This document shows positions 1 to 7,689 of a stretch of DNA of 64,000 nt, in pieces (within the stretch, counting starts at the first letter, position 1; each line of letters starts with the position of its first letter). The stretch lies in contig NZ_JAELUP010000113.1 of assembly GCF_016424485.1 (NCBI RefSeq), positions 1 to 64,000 on the forward strand, in the 5' to 3' direction. This stretch comes from Paenibacillus roseus. Its GTDB lineage: Bacteria > Bacillota > Bacilli > Paenibacillales > Paenibacillaceae. The translations under genes were made by a program, and so were the position numbers. A model generated the notes under the pieces. The model worked only from the letters and a program-made list of their open reading frames with translations, was not told the origin of the DNA and ran no database searches.

Positions 1-3000
1 TGTGGCTTTCCTCTATACTCTGCTCGGCCAGATGCTGGCCGGTCAATGTGCCTGCTTTGATATGCTCGCCATGCACCGCTTCAGCTGTCAATTTTTCAGA
101 CGTGATGGCTCCCGCTTGAATGTGGCTGCCTTGTATACTCTGCTCTTCCAGATGTCGGCCGGTCAACGTGCCTGATTTAACATGCTCGCCATGCACCGCT
201 TCGGCTGTCAATTTCTCAGACGTGACGGCTCCGTCCGCAAGATGCTGCGGCCCCACGCTTTCTGCCTGCAATTGCTCCGAGCCTACCGTTCCCGACTGAA
301 GCTTGACGCCTGGAATGGCGCCGTCCTGCCACGTATCAACCGAGAGTGCGTCATCTGCCAAATGTACGGAACGGATAGCCCCTGCCTGAATATGACGGCT
401 CTGAACGGACTCCACGGCCAAATGCTTGCCCGTTAGTGTTCCTCTGGCGATATGATCGCTCTGGACCGCTCCAGGAAACAGCTTGCTCCCGGTTACTGAG
501 CCGTCCTGAATGGCATCCGACCCAATAGCGGAAGCCGCAATATGAACGAAGCTGACCGATCCTTGGGCAATATGGCGGGCTGTAACCGACTGCGGCGCAA
601 GATGCTCCGATGCAACCGCATCACCAGCGATTTTTTCACCGCTTACCGCACCATTCTGGATCGCTCCTTCAAAGACAGCTCCATCCGTCAAATGCTTGGC
701 CCCGACCGTCTGCTCGGCCAGATGCTCATACTCTACGCTGTATGGTGTCAGATGGCGTCCGTCGACAGATCCAGCTGTAAGCTTGGCGCCCGTCACGCTG
801 TCATCTGCCAGCTTGGATTCCGTAACTGCCCCGTCTGCCAGCGCCGATCTTGTCACTGCATCATTCGTTAAATGCTCGGCCCTTACCGTTTCTGCCGCAA
901 GGTGTCGGGTTGTTACTGCTCCATCTGCCAGCTTTGAAGCCGTGACCGCTTCCTCTGCCAGCGCGTCTTCCGTTACAGCCCCTTGCACCAGATGCTCCGC
1001 CCTTACCGTCTCGGCCACCAGATGCCGGGTTGTTACTGCTCCATCTGCCAGCTTCGAGGCTGTAACCGCACTTTCCGCCAGCGCCAGCTCATCAACAGCG
1101 CCTTCGGCCAGATGATCGGTGCGAATGGACTCCGCCACAATATGCGATGAAATCACGGATTGCAGCGCAATCTTGCTCATGGTAACGGCTCCGGTGGACA
1201 AATGCGCAGCCCGCACCGATTCCAGAGCCAGCTGTTCTCCCCCTACAGAACCTGGCTCCAGTTGGTCTTGGCCTACTGTCCCCGCCTTCAGCTTTGTTCC
1301 GGGAAGCGATCCGTCCTGCCATCTGTCCACTGTGAATACCTCCGGGGACAGATGGGAAGGCGTGATGCTGCCCATACGGACATGACAGCCCTGAATCGTA
1401 TCCGGCTTCAGATGCTTGCCGGTCACCGTTTCCGAGGCCAGATGCGCTCCTTGCACAGACTCTGCAGCCAGTTTAACGGATGTGACCGCCCCGTCTTGGA
1501 GCTTCTCGATTCCGACGGCGCTATCAGCCAGTTGCTCACTACCCACTGATGACGATGAGATATGGCGAGTCGTCACAGATTGTGCGGCAAGTTGCTCCGA
1601 CGTGACCGCATCATGTGCCAGCTTCTCTGTATGAACTGCACCATCTGCCAAATGTTCCCCGCCAACCGCAGACAGGGCAATGTGCCGGGATGTCACGGAC
1701 AGGGATGCAAGCTGTTCCGATGTGACCGCATCGTCCGCCAGCTTCTCTGTATAGACTGCACCATCTGCCAAATGTTCGCCGCCAACCGCAGACAGAGCGA
1801 TGTGCCGGGATGTCACGGATATGGAGGCAAGTTGTTCCGATGTGACCGCATCGTCCGCCAGTTTCCCGGTAGTGACCGCTCCTTCCAGCAAATGCCGGTT
1901 GTCAATCGAGGTCTCGGCAATATGGCTGGATGTGATCGTCTGGGGAGCAATCTGCTTCGATGTAACCGCATGATCGGCCAGCTTGTCGGTAGTGATCGCT
2001 CCGCTCTGGATAGCGGCGGCAAACACTGCATTCTCCGCGAGGTGCTGTTCGGTTACGGCATCGGTTGCGATTTGTTCCGGCCCCACGCTGCCAGACGCTA
2101 TGTGCCGCGTTGTAACCGAGCCGCTGGACAGCTTGCTTGTCGTTACACTTCCTTCACCAAGCTTCCCGGATGTGACGGCGAAGTCTGTCAGTTTGTCAGT
2201 CGAGACCGATTCCGGGGACAACTTCACCGAGTTGACGACGTAGTCGGCCAGATGATGCGGGAACACACTTCCCGCGGCAAGCTGCCGCTCTGTAATAGAG
2301 CCCGGAGCTAGCTTCTGGGTCGTTATCGCCTCCTGCTGAATCGCGCTGGCACTAATTGCTCCTTCTGTGATATGCCCTGCTTCAACAGCGCCTTTCTGAA
2401 GCTGCCGACGGCCAACAGCCTCCTCGGCGATCGCTTCCTGACCTACGGCGCCCTTGAGCAAGTGATGGGATCTGACCGCTGATGGGGCGATTTTATCGAA
2501 GGATATCGCGTCATCCACAATATGCCGGGGCATAATCACTTTATCGGCAAGCACCGGCGATGTCACACTGCCCGGGCTCAGCTTGCCGCGAACTACAGCC
2601 CCGTCAGCAAGCTGGGATGCGCCGACAGCGCCCGGACCGATATGCCCTTCTCTGACTGCGGCCGGAGCAATGGATGCGGACTCTACCGCTTCCTTATGGA
2701 GATGCCTGCTGCCTACCGAAGCGGATTTCAGATGTGCGCCTCCCACAGACTCCGAACTCAGATGCTCCTGCTTGATACTCCCGGAAGCCAGCTTATCTGC
2801 TGTTACGCTGCCGCTGCCGAGGTTGCGCTGCTGGACGGCATCGTCAGCGAGCTTGCTGGAACCCACGCTGTAATCGGACAGCTTCGAGGCAGTTACGGCA
2901 TGGTCCGCCAGCTTGATTGTCGTCACGGACTGTTCAGCCAGCTTGCTAGACGTGACCGACTCATCCACAATATGACCGGCGTCAATCTGGCCGGAGCCAA

Positions 3001-3740
3001 TATGAGTACCGTATAACGCACCCTCCTGCACGTGTCTGGCTCCGACGGAGCGGGGGGATAGAACTTCCGAGGTTACCGCGCCCTCTTTCAGTTCGCGGCT
3101 GCCTATCAGCCCAGCTGACATATGCTCGGGGCCGATGATGTCCGGAGCCAGATGACGCCTCTGTATGGCTGCTTCGGCGATATGGTCCGGTTGCAGCGAT
3201 CCTTCCTGCACATGGGCGGAAGCAACGGCGCCCGGACTAATCTTCTCACTGGTGACCGATTCATTAGCCAGTTTGCCTGTCGTAATCGCAGCCTCTGCCA
3301 ACTTCGAGCTGTCAATGCTCTCATTGGCCAAATTTTCGGTGCGGACGGCGCCGCTTCCTAACTGTGCAAATCCGATCGTTCCCTCTTCCAGCAGTTCCCC
3401 CGATATGCTGGAGAGGCTCAAATGCCTGGCTCCGATGGACCGCTCTATAATTTTGTCCGAGCTGATGCTGCGGTCCGCGAGCTTCTCCGGGCCGATGCTA
3501 TTGTCCCGGATCTTTTCCCCGCCAATAGATAAATCCTGGATATTGCTGCCGGACACAGCTTGCGGAGCTATATGCTCCCCGTTCACGGAATTGGGAGCCA
3601 GCTTGGAGGCCGTGACGGATTGCTCAGCCAACTTCAGACTATTGACGGAAAAATCGACAAGGGCATCATTCCCCACACTGCTCTGTTGCAGATGCTCGGT
3701 TCCGACTGCCCTTCTTGACAGCTTCTCTGAAGTAACGGAG
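1..3740. repeat. 30-bp tandem coding repeat, about 124 units, with 120-bp higher-order copies
   Basis: The DNA keeps a strict 30-bp period for about 3.7 kb without phase slips. Units diverge mostly at variable codons, while V/I, L/I and E/K/H positions persist. In places four units were copied together recently: 1621-1740 against 1741-1860, roughly 1-120 against 121-240, and about 872-990 against 992-1110 are near-identical 120-bp blocks. It is coding sequence of the minus-strand giant gene, not an array of spaced repeats. Confidence 0.85.
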
Positions 3741-4234
3741 CCCGAAGCCAAATCGTCCGTATGGACGATTGGCATCACTCTTGTTCTTTCTGCGGCAGCT
3801 GCTTTGCGTTCATGGTATCGCTGTGCCCGTTCATCTTCGCTTAAATCGACGCCTTCAGCTTCTGCGGCAGCTTGATGATCCGGAAATTCCGCGGCTGCAG
3901 GGTTCTCGTGATCAGCTCCAGCTTCCTGGCTCACAGCTGGTGCTTGGTAGAAAGGATCTGCCGCTTCCGATACAGCTTCTATGCCTGTGGTCTGTCGCAA
4001 GTCTGTCGCAAAGTCCCTTGACTGAGGCCCCAACTCCCTCCGAGCCTCAGTTCCTGTCTCAATTGCCTCAGCAGTCGCGGCGTGAATGATAGCCCTGTCT
4101 TCAAAACGCTCCTTCACAGGCACTTTCGTTGTCGATTCTTCATCCAGCCATTCAAGCTCGGACGTTCTAGGATTATCTACATAGAAAAGCGGCCTGCGCC
4201 CTTTTCTGCTCTTGCTTCGCTTATTGGTTGCCAT
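1..4234 (-). CDS. giant decapeptide-repeat protein, 5' part (runs off the left edge)
   Basis: An open minus-strand frame starts at ATG 4232-4234, seven bases after an AGGAG ribosome site, and reaches base 2 (1411 codons) with no stop in the lines I checked. Residues 1 to about 164 are charged and Ala/Glu-rich, begin MATNKRSKSRKGRRPLFYVD, and show no signal peptide. From about residue 165 the protein is an unbroken array of ten-residue units of pattern [SA]-[VI]-x-[ST]-x-[KH]-[LI]-x-x-x, for example SVTSEKLSRR, AVGTEHLQQS and NSVNGEHIAP. About 124 units lie in the window. The regular V/I and L/I spacing suggests a beta-solenoid or fibre. The pattern recalls Paenibacillus WIAG-tail proteins and phage-tail-like repeats, but the C-terminus that would decide is outside the window. 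Surface or spore-surface function is inference only. Confidence 0.85.
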   Translation of the reverse strand, partial: MATNKRSKSRKGRRPLFYVDNPRTSELEWLDEESTTKVPVKERFEDRAIIHAATAEAIETGTEARRELGPQSRDFATDLRQTTGIEAVSEAADPFYQAPAVSQEAGADHENPAAAEFPDHQAAAEAEGVDLSEDERAQRYHERKAAAAERTRVMPIVHTDDLASGSVTSEKLSRRAVGTEHLQQSSVGNDALVDFSVNSLKLAEQSVTASKLAPNSVNGEHIAPQAVSGSNIQDLSIGGEKIRDNSIGPEKLADRSISSDKIIERSIGARHLSLSSISGELLEEGTIGFAQLGSGAVRTENLANESIDSSKLAEAAITTGKLANESVTSEKISPGAVASAHVQEGSLQPDHIAEAAIQRRHLAPDIIGPEHMSAGLIGSRELKEGAVTSEVLSPRSVGARHVQEGALYGTHIGSGQIDAGHIVDESVTSSKLAEQSVTTIKLADHAVTASKLSDYSVGSSKLADDAVQQRNLGSGSVTADKLASGSIKQEHLSSESVGGAHLKSASVGSRHLHKEAVESASIAPAAVREGHIGPGAVGASQLADGAVVRGKLSPGSVTSPVLADKVIMPRHIVDDAISFDKIAPSAVRSHHLLKGAVGQEAIAEEAVGRRQLQKGAVEAGHITEGAISASAIQQEAITTQKLAPGSITERQLAAGSVFPHHLADYVVNSVKLSPESVSTDKLTDFAVTSGKLGEGSVTTSKLSSGSVTTRHIASGSVGPEQIATDAVTEQHLAENAVFAAAIQSGAITTDKLADHAVTSKQIAPQTITSSHIAETSIDNRHLLEGAVTTGKLADDAVTSEQLASISVTSRHIALSAVGGEHLADGAVYTEKLADDAVTSEQLASLSVTSRHIALSAVGGEHLADGAVHTEKLAHDAVTSEQLAAQSVTTRHISSSSVGSEQLADSAVGIEKLQDGAVTSVKLAAESVQGAHLASETVTGKHLKPDTIQGCHVRMGSITPSHLSPEVFTVDRWQDGSLPGTKLKAGTVGQDQLEPGSVGGEQLALESVRAAHLSTGAVTMSKIALQSVISSHIVAESIRTDHLAEGAVDELALAESAVTASKLADGAVTTRHLVAETVRAEHLVQGAVTEDALAEEAVTASKLADGAVTTRHLAAETVRAEHLTNDAVTRSALADGAVTESKLADDSVTGAKLTAGSVDGRHLTPYSVEYEHLAEQTVGAKHLTDGAVFEGAIQNGAVSGEKIAGDAVASEHLAPQSVTARHIAQGSVSFVHIAASAIGSDAIQDGSVTGSKLFPGAVQSDHIARGTLTGKHLAVESVQSRHIQAGAIRSVHLADDALSVDTWQDGAIPGVKLQSGTVGSEQLQAESVGPQHLADGAVTSEKLTAEAVHGEHVKSGTLTGRHLEEQSIQGSHIQAGAITSEKLTAEAVHGEHIKAGTLTGQHLAEQSIEESH

Positions 4235-4332
4235 CGCTTTCTCCTTTTCCGTCTATTTTATTGTTAACATATGCATGCGAGGTTGGGCAGGTCACTATGA
4301 ATTCGCATCGAATTCCAAGCGCTCAATTATTC

Positions 4333-4380
4333 AAAAAAAAGACCTCCGCCCCGCCGATAACCGGCAGAATGGAGGCCCTA
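4333..4380 (-). terminator. intrinsic terminator of the queuosine-precursor transporter
   Basis: Read on the minus strand, GGGCCTCC pairs with GGAGGTC around an inner CCGG/CGG helix, followed by eight T residues. It lies 26 bases after the transporter stop and before the decapeptide gene, so it separates the two. Confidence 0.8.
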
Positions 4381-4405
4381 CGCATGTATGGGATTCGCTA
4401 ATCGC

Positions 4406-5101
4406 TCAGGCAGCGCTTCGCTCATCTTCTGGATGATGGAAGCGGCGTGCAATATATAAAACCGGCGTCGAAGCGATGGAAATCACGAATTTGAAAACAT
4501 ACGTCGTTATAAGAATTTGCAGCCACACTTCCCAAGGATAGACCATTGCAAATGCAATGGTGCAGAAGACGAGCGAATCGACAAGCTGACTGAGCGTTGA
4601 ACTGCCGTTCATTCGAATCCATAGCTGGTTGCGTGCGGGAAATTTTTTCTTCAAGTAGCTGAACAGCCGCACATCGAGCAGCTGGCTGACAAAATAAGCG
4701 GCCAGGCTGGCCAAAGCCAATCGCGGCAGCAGGCCGAAAATCGTCTCCATCGATTGCTGCGCCTGATCTCCCGGCTGAGGCTGGAACACCAGCGCCATCT
4801 GCATCATAATCGTGGATGCAATCAGCGAGAAAAATCCGAGCCACACAGCCTTGCGCGCATCTTTAGCCCCGTGCTTCTCATTGAGCAGATCGGTCGCCAT
4901 GTAAATCGAAGCATAAATCGTATTGCCGAGTGTCGTGATGATCCCCACGACCTCAATCGTCTTGACTACCTGAATGTTCGCGATTACGGTAGCAAAGGCT
5001 ACCCACGCATACAATCCGTTCTTGCCGAACAACCTGTAGCTCACAATAAACAAACCAAAATTGGCCAGCACGAACAGCAGGCCCCATAGCAAATTAAACA
5101 T
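4406..5101 (-). CDS. yhhQ: queuosine precursor transporter, YhhQ/VUT family
   Basis: This 231-residue, very hydrophobic protein has about six membrane segments. It carries landmarks of the VUT/YhhQ family (PF02592): TIEVVGIITTLGNTIYASIYMATDLLNE near residues 50-75, the KKFPARNQLWIRMNGSSTLSQLVDS stretch around 150-175, and a terminal helix before a charged tail. Family members import preQ0/preQ1 or related 7-deazaguanines for tRNA queuosine synthesis at the cytoplasmic membrane. A preQ1-I-like riboswitch covers its ribosome binding site, which supports the assignment strongly. It is monocistronic, ending in a terminator 26 bases downstream. The direction of transport and exact substrate (preQ0, preQ1 or queuine) cannot be read from the sequence. 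Length is normal for the family. Confidence 0.92.
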   Translation of the reverse strand: MFNLLWGLLFVLANFGLFIVSYRLFGKNGLYAWVAFATVIANIQVVKTIEVVGIITTLGNTIYASIYMATDLLNEKHGAKDARKAVWLGFFSLIASTIMMQMALVFQPQPGDQAQQSMETIFGLLPRLALASLAAYFVSQLLDVRLFSYLKKKFPARNQLWIRMNGSSTLSQLVDSLVFCTIAFAMVYPWEVWLQILITTYVFKFVISIASTPVLYIARRFHHPEDERSAA

Positions 5102-5107
5102 ATCCTT

Positions 5108-5148
5108 CTCCCCTTAGTTTTGATAACGCGGGATGGTCTCGAACCGCG
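5108..5148 (-). promoter_or_regulatory. preQ1-I riboswitch (translational type)
   Basis: On the minus strand, stem CGCGG, loop TTCGAGACCATC, stem CCGCG and tail TTATCAAAACTAAGGGG fit the preQ1-I pseudoknot layout. In that layout an A-rich tail ending in ACUAAGG folds back on the C-rich loop. The tail is itself the Shine-Dalgarno (AAGGGGAG, then ATG at 5101), so ligand binding should hide the ribosome site. No separate terminator lies between aptamer and gene, which favours translational control. Confidence 0.85.
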
Positions 5149-5157
5149 AACACAACA

Positions 5158-5196
5158 GGACGTCCCCACTCCTGACCTGACAGAAGGGGGACGTCC
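5158..5196. repeat. perfect 10-bp inverted repeat upstream of the preQ1 riboswitch
   Basis: GGACGTCCCC (5158-5167) and GGGGACGTCC (5187-5196) are perfect arms around a 19-base loop. They sit between the end of the ABC permease gene (5272) and the preQ1 aptamer, inside the likely leader. No T-run follows on the minus strand, so it is not a textbook terminator. It could be a readthrough barrier, an operator or a leader hairpin. Confidence 0.6.
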
Positions 5197-5271
5197 GCTA
5201 TGATAATGCAATTACTTTACTATACTTTATGGAGGGACGCAAGAGTCGGAATTTAGGGACACCAGCCTTTA

Positions 5272-5994
5272 TCAAATGGTTCTGCGTGTGAAATACAGCA
5301 AACCTCCTGCCAGGAAAACTGCAAAGCTGCCCAACACAACCGCTAACAAAGTATCCGTCGGCACCAGGAAAGTCCCTGCCCCGAGCCTGTCGGGCAGCAT
5401 CGCCAGCACTGGCTGCGCCCACGGATAGAAGGGGCCGTAGTCATTCGAGTTCGCCACCAGCATATTAGGCAGGGTGAAGATGACATTCACGGAAAGCGGC
5501 GCAGCGAAGCTGGCCCATGCCGTTGAGACGGCAAGCTGGAGCGCTGCAAGCGGAAGACAGGCTGCCCACCCTGCTGCAACATGGAGGAGTACCGCTCCCC
5601 AAGGAAAGGGAGTCTCCACTCCTTCAATCATCCCGGCAGCAAGCAGGCTCACAACCGTCAATAGCTGAACAACCGCTAACAGACCCATGACCGCCAGCAG
5701 TTTGACCAGATAAACGCCTGACCGGTGAACAGGCATGGCAAGCAATTGCTTCCAGCCGCCATGAATATGTTCGTAACGGCATACGAAAGCGGAGAACACG
5801 CCGGTCAGCAGCGGCAGAAAGAGCAGCGCGTGCGTATAAAAAACTGTGGCTTGCAAAAACACCCATGGATCGACATCCGGCGTCATGCTTGCCGTTGCGC
5901 CGATTAAACCTGCCAGCAGTGGACTGAAGAACAGCAGCAACCAAACTTTGCTTCGCCGCAGCTTTAACCATTCGGATCGGATAATAGGCACCAT
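5272..5994 (-). CDS. ABC-2 type permease, antimicrobial-peptide exporter type (second)
   Basis: The protein has about 240 residues and six predicted membrane helices. It begins MVPIIRSEWLKLRRSKVWLL, which aligns with the start of the preceding permease (ASEFLKLRRKMVW). I therefore prefer the ATG at 5994, one base after the previous stop, over the longer start at 6018 that would overlap by 23 bases. The SEWLKLRR opening and HIHGGWKQLLAMPV loop are typical of permeases paired with BcrA-type ATPases (bacitracin export, LanFEG lantibiotic immunity). It is the last gene of the operon. It most likely forms a heteromeric membrane channel with the permease at 5996-6712. The substrate is unknown. Confidence 0.85.
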   Translation of the reverse strand: MVPIIRSEWLKLRRSKVWLLLFFSPLLAGLIGATASMTPDVDPWVFLQATVFYTHALLFLPLLTGVFSAFVCRYEHIHGGWKQLLAMPVHRSGVYLVKLLAVMGLLAVVQLLTVVSLLAAGMIEGVETPFPWGAVLLHVAAGWAACLPLAALQLAVSTAWASFAAPLSVNVIFTLPNMLVANSNDYGPFYPWAQPVLAMLPDRLGAGTFLVPTDTLLAVVLGSFAVFLAGGLLYFTRRTI

Positions 5995-5995
5995 T

Positions 5996-6712
5996 TTACC
6001 CCACATCCTTTCTGACAAAATGGATCGTTCCCAGCAAATAGAACACGGCTCCCGTCAACAAACCCGCCACCATGGAATACATCGGTTCCGCCCGTACCAG
6101 GAACGGCCATTTCCATGGCAGCCAATCCAGGCTGGATGGGCCATTGAGCACAAAAATAGAGACTACCAGTCCGGCGATGCCGATCGTAAGCGGAACCGCC
6201 TGATTGCTAATGGCGACCGATAGCCATACCTGAACAGCCAGATAGGGGAGAGCGCTCAGAAAGCTGCCGTACATGGCGATCAGCAGACTCTTCCACGGTA
6301 ATGCCTCAAGCTCATGGCCAAGCAGAAGGCCAAGCAAGATCGTCCCGACCATGGCCAGCGTAGTGGAACCGAGCAGCAGCAATGCTGTCACCCCGAATTT
6401 GCCCAAATACAGCCTTGTTCTTCCGACAGGCAGCGCCACTGTCTGCTTCCAGGCATTCGTCTGATGCTCCAGCGAAGCAATCATGGACGAAATGATTGTC
6501 ATCCCCATCAGAAGCGCGGGGACGAGCAAATTGCTGACGTTGATCATGAGATAGCCCCATGGGTCACTGGCGTATTGCTTCATCAGAAAATCAAAGCGCA
6601 AGCCATAATTAAGGGCCTGCAAAGCAATGACGCCCGTCGGGCCGATAACGACCAGAAACCACACCATCTTCCGCCGCAGCTTCAAAAATTCGGAGGCCAG
6701 AATGTTGCCCAT
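5996..6712 (-). CDS. ABC-2 type permease, antimicrobial-peptide exporter type (first)
   Basis: About 238 residues with six hydrophobic segments, starting MGNILASEFLKLRRK. The conserved SLEHQTNAWKQTVALPVGR loop near residue 85 is the cytoplasmic coupling region seen in this permease group. The ATPase stop TGA overlaps the start region (GTGATG), so translation is coupled; the ATG at 6712 or the GTG at 6715 could both serve. It pairs with the ATPase encoded just upstream and the sister permease downstream. Sequence similarity between the two permeases suggests an old duplication. Bacitracin, lantibiotic or other peptide resistance is the usual role of this layout but is inferred here. Confidence 0.85.
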   Translation of the reverse strand: MGNILASEFLKLRRKMVWFLVVIGPTGVIALQALNYGLRFDFLMKQYASDPWGYLMINVSNLLVPALLMGMTIISSMIASLEHQTNAWKQTVALPVGRTRLYLGKFGVTALLLLGSTTLAMVGTILLGLLLGHELEALPWKSLLIAMYGSFLSALPYLAVQVWLSVAISNQAVPLTIGIAGLVVSIFVLNGPSSLDWLPWKWPFLVRAEPMYSMVAGLLTGAVFYLLGTIHFVRKDVG

Positions 6713-7632
6713 CACAACTCCCCCTCTCCGCCTGTCATGTGCAGGAAGACGCTCTCCAGGGAATCACCCTGCTCTTCCACTCTGGAGACTTCCAACCCTT
6801 GCTGGACCAGCATTCTGACTATCGCGGCGATTCGCTTGTCGTCCCCTTGGGGCACATACAAGCTGCCGCCTGACAGCTCCGCCTTGAAGCCGTTGGCGTG
6901 GAGCAAACTCAAGGCCCGCTGCCGATCATCCAGGCCAATATGAATTTGTTGTTTGGAGCGTCCCTTCAGAACCTCCAATTGGTCTTGGAAGATCAGCTTT
7001 CCTTTGGTAACAATCCCGACCTCTGTTGCCATCTGGCCGACCTCGGACAGCAAATGGCTCGATAAGAGCACTGTCAGCCCGTATCGGGCCGGCATGCTGC
7101 GAATCAGTTCCCGGATTTCGATAATGCCCGAAGGGTCCAGGCCATTGGTCGGCTCGTCCAGAATGAGCAGTTCCGGCTCCCCGAGCAGTGCAGCCGCGAT
7201 TCCCAGCCGCTGCTTCATCCCGAGCGAGTAGCCCTTGACCATCCGCTTGGCGTCCTTGGTCAATCGGACGATGGACAATACCTCATCAATTCTGGATTTC
7301 TTTACACCCGGCAGCAGCAGCCGAATCGTCTCCAGATTCTCAATGGCATTCAGATGCCCGTAGTAGGACGGGTATTCTACCAGCGATCCCACCTTGCGTA
7401 GCAGCGCAACTCGCTCTTTGCCGATGCTTTTCCCGAACAGTCGTACTTCCCCGCTGCTCGGCTTGGTAAGGCCGAGCAACATTCGGATCGTCGTCGTTTT
7501 GCCCGCCCCGTTCGGCCCCAGGAACCCGTAGATTTCACCTCTTTTTATTTTCAAATCGAGCTTGTCAACCACGTTTCGGCCGCCAATTGTTTTGGTCAGC
7601 CCTTTTGTTTCAATAACTATATCCGTCATCAT
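6712..7632 (-). CDS. ABC transporter ATP-binding protein, BcrA-like
   Basis: A 306-residue ATPase with Walker A GPNGAGKTT (about residue 39-47), signature YSLGMKQRL (about 134-142), Walker B LLILDEPTNGLD (about 155-166) and the H-loop SSHLLSEV. The extra C-terminal region of about 90 residues (RSKQQIHIGLDDRQRAL onward) is typical of drug and lantibiotic exporters of the BcrA/LanF group. It energises the two downstream permeases. The gene follows a two-component system in the same direction. Its ribosome site GAGGTG lies in the 3' arm of a perfect 9-bp inverted repeat, so expression may be held down by RNA structure. ATG occurs twice in tandem at 7632 and 7629. Confidence 0.92.
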   Translation of the reverse strand: MMTDIVIETKGLTKTIGGRNVVDKLDLKIKRGEIYGFLGPNGAGKTTTIRMLLGLTKPSSGEVRLFGKSIGKERVALLRKVGSLVEYPSYYGHLNAIENLETIRLLLPGVKKSRIDEVLSIVRLTKDAKRMVKGYSLGMKQRLGIAAALLGEPELLILDEPTNGLDPSGIIEIRELIRSMPARYGLTVLLSSHLLSEVGQMATEVGIVTKGKLIFQDQLEVLKGRSKQQIHIGLDDRQRALSLLHANGFKAELSGGSLYVPQGDDKRIAAIVRMLVQQGLEVSRVEEQGDSLESVFLHMTGGEGEL

Positions 7633-7638
7633 TATTCA

Positions 7639-7666
7639 CCTCAGTTACAATCCTACATAACTGAGG
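7639..7666 (-). promoter_or_regulatory. inverted repeat masking the ATPase ribosome binding site
   Basis: CCTCAGTTA (7639-7647) and TAACTGAGG (7658-7666) are perfect 9-bp arms with a 10-base loop. On the minus strand the second arm ends in GAGG, the Shine-Dalgarno of the ATPase gene, whose ATG lies a few bases further on. It may be an RNA hairpin limiting translation, or an operator for the adjacent response regulator. Confidence 0.6.
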
Positions 7667-7689
7667 TTAAATCACTGTCCGGGAGAAGT

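Noticed and set aside
1..3740. CRISPR array suspected from the 30-bp periodicity
   Set aside because: Units are contiguous and coding, without conserved repeats separated by unique spacers; no cas gene is near.
182..3875. Several plus-strand open frames of 60-250 codons in the left repeat region
   Set aside because: They are antisense shadows of the 30-bp repeats. The minus frame is open throughout, has a ribosome site, and gives a regular protein.
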